This document shows positions 54,364 through 64,000 of a stretch of 64,000 nucleotides of DNA, piece after piece (positions within the stretch are counted from its first letter, which is position 1; every line of letters begins with the position of its first letter). Made by a program: the position numbers and the translations under genes. Source of the stretch: Muricea muricata (lineage: Eukaryota > Cnidaria > Anthozoa > Malacalcyonacea > Plexauridae); NCBI GenBank assembly GCA_963855995.1, contig OY979725.1:1922001-1986000 (forward strand), written 5' to 3'. The notes under the pieces were generated by a model. The model was not told the origin of the DNA. It saw only the letters and a list, made by a program, of their open reading frames with translations, and searched no databases.

Positions 54364-54713
54364 GTCAAACATAGTGGTAGACACTAGCACACTGTCTCAA
54401 GTACATGTTTACATCCCAAAACTTATATAGAACTTCAACCTGAGGCGATATGATTTTTGAGTAATTTTACATGATTTCCATGCAAAATGGGAAGATGGCG
54501 AATGAAGACATATCCAAAATACAAACCCAGTAATAAGGCAATGAGCTGAAATGAGGCAGATTCTGAAAAAGCAATTAGATGCGTCGTTCTGCCTCCAAAC
54601 TAAGTTTTTTCTTATACTATGACTGATTCGATCACTTTTGCAAAGTTTCAAGCGATTTCGTCAAACTTTGCCGACTTTCAAAAATTCAGCCAAATATAAC
54701 AAAGTAGGAGAAA
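54364..54713 (+). repeat. Monomer 155, 350 bp, three-base deletion
   Basis: Around 54451-54460 the sequence reads GATATGATTTTTGAG where other copies read GATATGATGATGTTTGAG. It is three bases shorter and needs one extra substitution or a combined loss of GATG with gain of T. It is the only deletion found in the window. The ATGATGATG microrepeat at this spot makes replication slippage a likely cause. The monomer also carries 17G, as does its left neighbour. Confidence 0.93.
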
Positions 54714-57700
54714 GTCAAACATAGTGGTAAACACTAGCACACTGTCTCAAGTACATGTTTACATCCCAAAACTTATATAGAACTTCAACCTGAGGCGATA
54801 TGATGATGTTTGAGTAATTTTACATGATTTCCATGCAAAATGGGAAGATGGCGAATGAAGACATATCCAAAATACAAACCCAGTAATAAGGCAATGAGCT
54901 GAAATGAGGCAGATTCTGAAAAAGCAATTAGATGCGTCGTTCTGCCTCCAAACTAAGTTTTTTCTTATACTATGACTGATTCGATCGCTTTTGCAAAGTT
55001 TCAAGCGATTTCGTCAAACTTTGCCGACTTTCAAAAATTCAGCCAAATATAACAAAGTAGGAGAAAGTCAAACATAGTGGTAAACACTAGCACACTGTCT
55101 CAAGTACATGTTTACATCCCAAAACTTATATAGAACTTCAACCTGAGGCGATATGATGATGTTTAAGTAATTTTACATGATTTCCATGCAAAATGGGAAG
55201 ATGGCAAATGAAGACATATCCAAAATACAAACCCAGTAATAAAGCAATGAGCTGAAATGAGGCAGATTCTGAAAAAGCAATTAGATGCGTCGTTCTGCCT
55301 CCAAACTAAGTTTTTTCTTATACTATGACTGATTCGATTGCTTTTGCAAAGTTTCAAGCGATTTCGTCAAACTTTGCCGACTTTCAAAAATTCAGCCAAA
55401 TATAACAAAGTAGGAGAAAGTCAAACATAGTGGTAAACACTAGCACACTGTCTCAAGTACATGTTTACATCCCAAAACTTATATAGAACTTCAACCTGAG
55501 GCGATATGATGATGTTTAAGTAATTTTACATGATTTCCATGCAAAATGGGAAGATGGCGAATGAAGACATATCCAAAATACAAACCCAGTAATAAGGCAA
55601 TGAGCTGAAATGAGGCAGATTCTGAAAAAGCAATTAGATGCGTCGTTCTGCCTCCAAACTAAGTTTTTTCTTATACTATGACTGATTCGATTGCTTTTGC
55701 AAAGTTTCAAGCGATTTCGTCAAACTTTGCCGACTTTCAAAAATTCAGCCAAATATAACAAAGTAGGAGAAAGTCAAACATAGTAGTAAACACTAGCACA
55801 CTGTCTCAAGTACATGTTTACATCCAAAAACTTATATAGAACTTCAACCTGAGGCGATATGATGATGTTTGAGTAATTTTACATGATTTCCATGCAAAAT
55901 GGAAGGATGGCGAATGAAGACATATCCAAAATACAAACCCAGTAATAAGGCAATGAGCTGAAATGAGGCAGATTCTGAAAAAGCAATTAGATGCGTCGTT
56001 CTGCCTCCAAACTAAGTTTTTTCTTATACTATGACTGATTCGATCACTTTTGCAAAGTTTCAAGCGATTTCGTCAAACTTTGCCGACTTTCAAAAATTCA
56101 GCCAAATATAACAAAGTACGAGAAAGTCAAACATAGTGGTAAACACTAGCACACTGTCTCAAGTACATGTTTAAATCCCAAAACTTATATAGAACTTCAA
56201 CCTGAGGCGATATGATGATGTTTGAGTAATTTTACATGATTTCCATGCAAAATGGGAAGATGGCGAATGAAGACATATCCAAAATACAAACCCAGTAATA
56301 AGGCAATGAGCTGAAATGAGGCAGATTCTGAAAAAGCAATTAGATGCATCGTTCTGCCTCCAAACTAAGTTTTTTCTTATACTATGACTGATTCGATCGC
56401 TTTTGCAAAGTTTCAAGCGATTTCGTCAAACTTTGCCGACTTTCAAAAATTCAGCCAAATATAACAAAGTAGGAGAAAGTCAAACATAGTGGTAAACACT
56501 AGCACACTGTCTCAAGTACATGTTTACATCCCAAAACTTATATAGAACTTCAACCTGAGGCGATATGATGATGTTTGAGTAATTTTACATGATTTCCATG
56601 CAAAATGGGAAGATGGCGAATGAAGACATATCCAAAATACAAACCCAGTAATAAGGCAATGATCTGAAATGAGGCAGATTCTGAAAAAGCAATTAGATGC
56701 GTCGTTCTGCCTCCAAACTAAGTTTTTTCTTATACTATGACTGATTCGATCGCTTTTGCAAAGTTTCAAGCGATTTCGTCAAACTTTGCCGACTTTCAAA
56801 AATTCAGCCAAATATAACAAAGTAGGAGAAAGTCAAACATAGTGGTAAACACTAGCACACTGTCTCAAGTACATGTTTACATCCCAAAACTTATATAGAA
56901 CTTCAACCTGAGGCGATATGATGATGTTTGAGTAATTTTACATGATTTCCATGCAAAATGGGAAGATGGCGAATGAAGACATATCCAAAATACAAACCCA
57001 GTAATAAGGCAATGAGCTGAAATGAGGCAGATTCTGAAAAAGCAATTAGATGCGTCGTTCTGCCTCCAAACTAAGTTTTTTCTTATACTATGACTGATTC
57101 GATCACTTTTGCAAAGTTTCAAGCGATTTCGTGAAACTTTGCCGACTTTCAAAAATTCAGCCAAATATAACAAAGTAGGAGAAAGTCAAACATAGTAGTA
57201 AACACTAGCACACTGTCTCAAGTACATGTTTACATCCAAAAACTTATATAGAACTTCAACCTGAGGCGATATGATGATGTTTGAGTAATTTCACATGATT
57301 TCCATGCAAAATGGGAAGATGGCGAATGAAGACATATCCAAAATACAAACCCAGTAATAAGGCAATGAGCTGAAATGAGGCAGATTCTGAAAAAGCAATT
57401 AGATGCGTCGTTCTGCCTCCAAACTAAGTTTTTTCTTATACTATGACTGATTCGATCCCTTTTGCAAAGTTTCAAGCGATTTCGTCAAACTTTGCCGACT
57501 TTCAAAAATTCAGCTAAATATAACAAAGTAAAAGAAAGTCAAACATAGTGGTAAACACTAGCACACTGTCTCAAGTACATGTTTACATCCCAAAACTTAT
57601 ATAGAACTTCAACCTGAGGCGATATGATGATGTTTGAGTAATTTTACATGATTTCCATGCAAAATGGGAAGATGGCGAATGAAGACATATCCAAAATACA

Positions 57701-58596
57701 AACCCAGTAATAAGGCAATGAGCTGAAATGAGGCAGATTCTGAAAAAGCGATTAGATGCGTCGTTCTGCCTCCAAACTAAGTTTTTTCTTATACTATGAC
57801 TGATTCGATTGCTTTTGCAAAGTTTCAAGCGATTTCGTCAAACTTTGCCGACTTTCAAAAATTCAGCCAAATATAACAAAGTAGGAGAAAGTCAAACATA
57901 GTAGTAAACACTAGCACACTGTCTCAAGTACATGTTTACATCCAAAAACTTATATAGAACTTCAACCTGAGGCGATATGATGATGTTTGAGTAATTTTAC
58001 ATGATTTCCATGCAAAATGGAAAGATGGCGAATGAAGACATATCCAAAATACAAACCCAGTAATAAGGCAATGAGCTGAAATGAGGCAGATTCTGAAAAA
58101 GCGATTAGATGCGTCGTTCTGCCTCCAAACTAAGTTTTTTCTTATACTATGACTGATTCGATCACTTTTGCAAAGTTTCAAGCGATTTCGTCAAACTTTG
58201 CCGACTTTCAAAAATTCAGCCAAATATAACAAAGTACGAGAAAGTCAAACATAGTGGTAAACACTAGCACACTGTCTCAAGTACATGTTTAAATCCCAAA
58301 ACTTATATAGAACTTCAACCTGAGGCGATATGATGATGTTTGAGTAATTTTACATGATTTCCATGCAAAATGGGAAGATGGCGAATGAAGACATATCCAA
58401 AATACAAACCCAGTAATAAGGCAATGAGCTGAAATGAGGCAGATTCTGAAAAAGCAATTAGATGCATCGTTCTGCCTCCAAACTAAGTTTTTTCTTATAC
58501 TATGACTGATTCGATCGCTTTTGCAAAGTTTCAAGCGATTTCGTCAAACTTTGCCGACTTTCAAAAATTCAGCCAAATATAACAAAGTAGGAGAAA
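54714..58596 (+). repeat. Second copy of the eleven-monomer segment (156-166)
   Basis: This segment matches monomers 120-130 subtype for subtype. Differences: monomer 157 lacks 319A, monomer 159 has G at 133 (ATGGAAGGATGG, near 55904), and monomer 165 has 213G. Similarity stops at the right end: monomer 167 is 185T, while 131 is a second 49A/223A monomer. Confidence 0.85.
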
Positions 58597-59302
58597 GTCA
58601 AACATAGTGGTAAACACTAGCACACTGTCTCAAGTACATGTTTACATCCCAAAACTTATATAGAACTTCAACCTGAGGCGATATGATGATGTTTGAGTAA
58701 TTTTACATGATTTCCATGCAAAATGGGAAGATGGCGAATGAAGACATATCCAAAATACAAACCCAGTAATAAGGCAATGATCTGAAATGAGGCAGATTCT
58801 GAAAAAGCAATTAGATGCGTCGTTCTGCCTCCAAACTAAGTTTTTTCTTATACTATGACTGATTCGATCGCTTTTGCAAAGTTTCAAGCGATTTCGTCAA
58901 ACTTTGCCGACTTTCAAAAATTCAGCCAAATATAACAAAGTAGGAGAAAGTCAAACATAGTGGTAAACACTAGCACACTGTCTCAAGTACATGTTTACAT
59001 CCCAAAACTTATATAGAACTTCAACCTGAGGCGATATGATGATGTTTGAGTAATTTTACATGATTTCCATGCAAAATGGGAAGATGGCGAATGAAGACAT
59101 ATCCAAAATACAAACCCAGTAATAAGGCAATGAGCTGAAATGAGGCAGATTCTGAAAAAGCAATTAGATGCGTCGTTCTGCCTCCAAACTAAGTTTTTTC
59201 TTATACTATGACTGATTCGATCACTTTTGCAAAGTTTCAAGCGATTTCGTCAAACTTTGCCGACTTTCAAAAATTCAGCCAAATATAACAAAGTAGGAGA
59301 AA

Positions 59303-62171
59303 GTCAAACATAGTAGTAAACACTAGCACACTGTCTCAAGTACATGTTTACATCCAAAAACTTATATAGAACTTCAACCTGAGGCGATATGATGATGTTT
59401 GAGTAATTTCACATGATTTCCATGCAAAATGGGAAGATGGCGAATGAAGACATATCCAAAATACAAACCCAGTAATAAGGCAATGAGCTGAAATGAGGCA
59501 GATTCTGAAAAAGCGATTAGATGCGTCGTTCTGCCTCCAAACTAAGTTTTTTCTTATACTATGACTGATTCGATCCCTTTTGCAAAGTTTCAAGCGATTT
59601 CGTCAAACTTTGCCGACTTTCAAAAATTCAGCTAAATATAACAAAGTAGGAGAAAGTCAAACATAGTGGTAAACACTAGCACACTGTCTCAAGTACATGT
59701 TTACATCCAAAAACTTATATAGAACTTCAACCTGAGGCGATATGATGATGTTTGAGTAATTTTACATGATTTCCATGCAAAATGGGAAGATGGCGAATGA
59801 AGACATATCCAAAATACAAACCCAGTAATAAGGCAATGAGCTGAAATGAGGCAGATTCTGAAAAAGCGATTAGATGCGTCGTTCTGCCTCCAAACTAAGT
59901 TTTTTCTTATACTATGACTGATTCGATCACTTTTGCAAAGTTTCAAGCGATTTCGTCAAACTTTGCCGACTTTCAAAAATTCAGCCAAATATAACAAAGT
60001 AGGAGAAAGTCAAACATAGTGGTAAACACTAGCACACTGTCTCAAGTACATGTTTACATCCCAAAACTTATATAGAACTTCAACCTGAGGCGATATGATG
60101 ATGTTTGAGTAATTTTACATGATTTCCATGCAAAATGGGAAGATGGCGAATGAAGACATATCCAAAATACAAACCCAGTAATAAGGCAATGAGCTGAAAT
60201 GAGGCAGATTCTGAAAAAGCAATTAGATGCGTCGTTCTGCCTCCAAACTAAGTTTTTTCTTATACTATGACTGATTCGATTGCTTTTGCAAAGTTTCAAG
60301 CGATTTCGTCAAACTTTGCCGACTTTCAAAAATTCAGCCAAATATAACAAAGTAGGAGAAAGTCAAACATAGTGGTAAACACTAGCACACTGTCTCAAGT
60401 ACATGTTTACATCCCAAAACTTATATAGAACTTCAACCTGAGGCGATATGATGATGTTTAAGTAATTTTACATGATTTCCATGCAAAATGGGAAGATGGC
60501 GAATGAAGACATATCCAAAATACAAACCCAGTAATAAGGCAATGAGCTGAAATGAGGCAGATTCTGAAAAAGCAATTAGATGCGTCGTTCTGCCTCCAAA
60601 CTAAGTTTTTTCTTATACTATGACTGATTCGATTGCTTTTGCAAAGTTTCAAGCGATTTCGTCAAACTTTGCCGACTTTCAAAAATTCAGCCAAATATAA
60701 CAAAGTAGGAGAAAGTCAAACATAGTAGTAAACACTAGCACACTGTCTCAAGTACATGTTTACATCCAAAAACTTATATAGAACTTCAACCTGAGGCGAT
60801 ATGATGATGTTTGAGTAATTTTAAATGATTTCCATGCAAAATGGAAAGATGGCGAATGAAGACATATCCAAAATACAAACCCAGTAATAAGGCAATGAGC
60901 TGAAATGAGGCAGATTCTGAAAAAGCAATTAGATGCGTCGTTCTGCCTCCAAACTAAGTTTTTTCTTATACTATGACTGATTCGATCACTTTTGCAAAGT
61001 TTCAAGGGATTTCGTCAAACTTTGCCGACTTTCAAAAATTCAGCCAAATATAACAAAGTACGAGAAAGTCAAACATAGTGGTAAACACTAGCACACTGTC
61101 TCAAGTACATGTTTAAATCCCAAAACTTATATAGAACTTCAACCTGAGGCGATATGATGATGTTTGAGTAATTTTACATGATTTCCATGCAAAATGGGAA
61201 GATGGCGAATGAAGACATATCCAAAATACAAACCCAGTAATAAGGCAATGAGCTGAAATGAGGCAGATTCTGAAAAAGCAATTAGATGCGTCGTTCTGCC
61301 TCCAAACTAAGTTTTTTCTTATACTATGACTGATTCGATCACTTTTGCAAAGTTTCAAGCGATTTCGTCAAACTTTGCCGACTTTCAAAAATTCAGCCAA
61401 ATATAACAAAGTAGGAGAAAGTCAAACATAGTGGTAAACACTAGCACACTGTCTCAAGTACATGTTTACATCCCAAAACTTATATAGAACTTCAACCTGA
61501 GGCGATATGATGATGTTTGAGTAATTTTACATGATTTCCATGCAAAATGGGAAGATGGCGAATGAAGACATATCCAAAATACAAACCCAGTAATAAGGCA
61601 ATGAGCTGAAATGAGGCAGATTCTGAAAAAGCAATTAGATGCGTCGTTCTGCCTCCAAACTAAGTTTTTTCTTATACTATGACTGATTCGATCGCTTTTG
61701 CAAAGTTTCAAGCGATTTCGTCAAACTTTGCCGACTTTCAAAAATTCAGCCAAATATAACAAAGTAGGAGAAAGTCAAACATAGTGGTAAACACTAGCAC
61801 ACTGTCTCAAGTACATGTTTACATCCCAAAACTTATATAGAACTTCAACCTGAGGCGATATGATGATGTTTGAGTAATTTTACATGATTTCCATGCAAAA
61901 TGGGAAGATGGCGAATGAAGACATATCCAAAATACAAACCCAGTAATAAGGCAATGAGCTGAAATGAGGCAGATTCTGAAAAAGCAATTAGATGCGTCGT
62001 TCTGCCTCCAAACTAAGTTTTTTCTTATACTATGACTGATTCGATCACTTTTGCAAAGTTTCAAGCGATTTCGTCAAACTTTGCCGACTTTCAAAAATTC
62101 AGCCAAATATAACAAAGTAGGAGAAAGTCAAACATAGTAGTAAACACTAGCACACTGTCTCAAGTACATGT
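59303..62171 (+). repeat. Mixed segment (169-176) with spread 213G and a familiar cassette
   Basis: Monomer 169 is a 108C/CC/331T monomer that also has 213G. Monomer 170 has 54A without 13A, plus 213G. Monomers 171-174 (TG; 99A/TG; 110A/131A/293G/347C; 49A) repeat monomers 81-84, 135-138 and 147-150. Confidence 0.7.
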
Positions 62172-62479
62172 TTACATCCAAAAACTTATATAGAACTTCA
62201 ACCTGAGGCGATATGATGATGTTTGAGTAATTTCACATGATTTCCATGCAAAATGGGAAGATGGCGAATGAAGACATATCCAAAATACAAACCCAGTAAT
62301 AAGGCAATGAGCTGAAATGAGGCAGATTCTGAAAAAGCAATTAGATGCGTCGTTCTGCCTCCAAACTAAGTTTTTTCTTATACTATGACTGATTCGATCC
62401 CTTTTGCAAAGTTTCAAGCGATTTCGTCAAACTTTGCCGACTTTCAAAAATTCAGCTAAATATAACAAAGTAGGAGAAA

Positions 62480-64000
62480 GTCAAACATAGTGGTAAACAC
62501 TAGCACACTGTCTCAAGTACATGTTTACATCCCAAAACTTATATAGAACTTCAACCTGAGGCGATATGATGATGTTTGAGTAATTTTACATGATTTCCAT
62601 GCAAAATGGGAAGATGGCGAATGAAGACATATCCAAAATACAAACCCAGTAATAAGGCAATGAGCTGAAATGAGGCAGATTCTGAAAAAGCGATTAGATG
62701 CGTCGTTCAGCCTCCAAACTAAGTTTTTTCTTATACTATGACTGATTCGATCACTTTTGCAAAGTTTCAAGCGATTTCGTCAAACTTTGCCGACTTTCAA
62801 AAATTCAGCCAAATATAACAAAGTAGGAGAAAGTCAAACATAGTGGTAAACACTAGCACACTGTCTCAAGTACATGTTTACATCCCAAAACTTATATAGA
62901 ACTTTAACCTGAGGCGATATGATGATGTTTGAGTAATTTTACATGATTTCCATGCAAAATGGGAAGATGGCGAATGAAGACATATCCAAAATACAAACCC
63001 AGTAATAAGGCAATGAGCTGAAATGAGGCAGATTCTGAAAAAGCAATTAGATGCGTCGTTCTGCCTCCAAACTAAGTTTTTTCTTATACTATGACTGATT
63101 CGATCGCTTTTGCAAAGTTTCAAGCGATTTCGTCAAACTTTGCCGACTTTCAAAAATTCAGCCAAATATAACAAAGTAGGAGAAAGTCAAACATAGTGGT
63201 AAACACTAGCACACTGTCTCAAGTACATGTTTACATCCCAAAACTTATATAGAACTTCAACCTGAGGCGATATGATGATGTTTGAGTAATTTTACATGAT
63301 TTCCATGCAAAATGGGAAGATGGCGAATGAAGACATATCCAAAATACAAACCCAGTAATAAGGCAATGAGCTGAAATGAGGCAGATTCTGAAAAAGCAAT
63401 TAGATGCGTCGTTCTGCCTCCAAACTAAGTTTTTTCTTATACTATGACTGATTCGATCACTTTTGCAAAGTTTCAAGCGATTTCGTCAAACTTTGCCGAC
63501 TTTCAAAAATTCAGCCAAATATAACAAAGTAGGAGAAAGTCAAACATAGTGGTAAACACTAGCACACTGTCTCAAGTACATGTTTACATCCCAAAACTTA
63601 TATAGAACTTCAACCTGAGGCGATATGATGATGTTTGAGTAATTTTACATGATTTCCATGCAAAATGGGAAGATGGCGAATGAAGACATATCCAAAATAC
63701 AAACCCAGTAATAAGGCAATGAGCTGAAATGAGGCAGATTCTGAAAAAGCAATTAGATGCGTCGTTCTGCCTCCAAACTAAGTTTTTTCTTATACTATGA
63801 CTGATTCGATCACTTTTCCAAAGTTTCAAGCGATTTCGTCAAACTTTGCCGACTTTCAAAAATTCAGCCAAATATAACAAAGTAGGAGAAAGTCAAACAT
63901 AGTGGTAAACACTAGCACACTGTCTCAAGTACATGTTTACATCCCAAAACTTATATAGAACTTCAACCTGAGGCGATATGATGATGTTTGAGTAATTTTA
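62480..64000 (+). repeat. Right edge: near-baseline monomers with private changes, then a partial copy
   Basis: Monomers 178-181 are close to the baseline but carry single changes not seen elsewhere: T>A at position 230 in monomer 178 (GTTCAGCCTCC, near 62709), C>T in ACTTTAACC of monomer 179 (near 62905), and G>C at position 280 in monomer 181 (63818). The last 109 bases (63892-64000) are the start of monomer 182, cut by the window edge, so the array continues to the right. A drop in shared variants and a rise in private ones can mark the approach to an array edge, but four monomers are too few to claim it. Confidence 0.85.

Larger units (their letters stand above)
1..64000 (+). repeat. 353-bp satellite DNA array, 181 full monomers, all head to tail
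   Basis: The same 353-base unit recurs without a gap through the whole window, always in the same orientation. The landmark GTCAAACATA falls at 1, 354, 707 and every 353 bases after that, shifted only by one +1 and one -3 length change (monomers 97 and 155). Copies differ by a few substitutions, most of them shared among many copies, so the array is strongly homogenised. Base composition of the consensus is about 36% G+C by hand count. There is no unique sequence, transposon or gene between units. Since 353 is not a multiple of three, no reading frame can run through successive monomers. Long pure arrays like this are known from eukaryotic centromeres, pericentromeres, subtelomeres and knobs; which of these applies here cannot be told, because no flank is visible. 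The family name and species are not recognised. Confidence 0.98.

Noticed and set aside
1..64000. CRISPR array or other prokaryotic repeat-spacer locus
   Set aside because: The whole 353-base unit repeats with no variable spacers. CRISPR repeats are about 20-50 bases with unique spacers.
1..64000. Subrepeats of a ribosomal intergenic spacer
   Set aside because: No rRNA gene sequence appears in 64 kb, far longer than one rDNA unit's subrepeat block would normally run without rRNA genes.
1..64000. Retrotransposon or LTR-derived tandem array
   Set aside because: No primer-binding site, polypurine tract, integrase or reverse transcriptase sequence or target-site duplication is visible. An ancient transposon origin of the monomer cannot be excluded without a database search.
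1..64000. Assembly loop artefact copying the same monomers repeatedly
   Set aside because: Matching segments carry private differences (for example 13865, 34148, 55904 and 39377) and occur at many different offsets, which a simple loop would not make. Collapse or expansion of some copies still cannot be ruled out without reads.

Overview
The window is one uninterrupted array of satellite DNA. A monomer of 353 bp repeats head to tail on one strand from base 1 to base 64000. I count 181 complete monomers (1-63891) plus the first 109 bp of a 182nd (63892-64000). Only two monomers depart from 353 bp: number 97 is 354 bp (33889-34242) and number 155 is 350 bp (54364-54713). I find no protein-coding gene, RNA gene, transposon, CRISPR array, telomere repeat or unique-sequence interruption, and neither edge of the array is in the window.

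A long, one-orientation array with a monomer about two nucleosome repeats long, about 36% G+C and only a few substitutions per copy, is typical of eukaryotic heterochromatin (centromeric, pericentromeric, subtelomeric or knob). I do not recognise the monomer as a named family. A plant is my weak guess, from the unit length and from substitutions at CG sites that look like decay of methylated cytosine. A vertebrate or other methylating eukaryote is not excluded.

Inside the array, about 30 recurrent diagnostic substitutions define monomer subtypes. The order of subtypes shows local higher-order repeats, not one fixed one. By region: 1-7413, 3-monomer and 13-monomer repeats; 6708-20827, a 14-monomer (4942 bp) unit in two copies plus a shortened third; 19416-27887, overlapping 8- and 17-monomer duplications; 27182-33535, a cassette reused about 19 kb later, then a 3-monomer duplication; 33889-44126, a five-monomer cassette recurring at 12-monomer spacing; 42009-45891 and 54714-58596, an 11-monomer segment present twice 36 monomers apart; 46245-54010, 9-monomer and 3-monomer repeats. 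This patchwork fits repeated unequal exchange plus short gene conversion.

Within the monomer the most notable structures are two dyads at monomer positions 280-311 and 115-133, whose base pairing is altered by subtype-specific substitutions, and a dinucleotide at 273-274 found as CG, CA, TG or CC. Positions called 'monomer position' count from the first base of the window as 1. All variant assignments were read by eye and should be recomputed.
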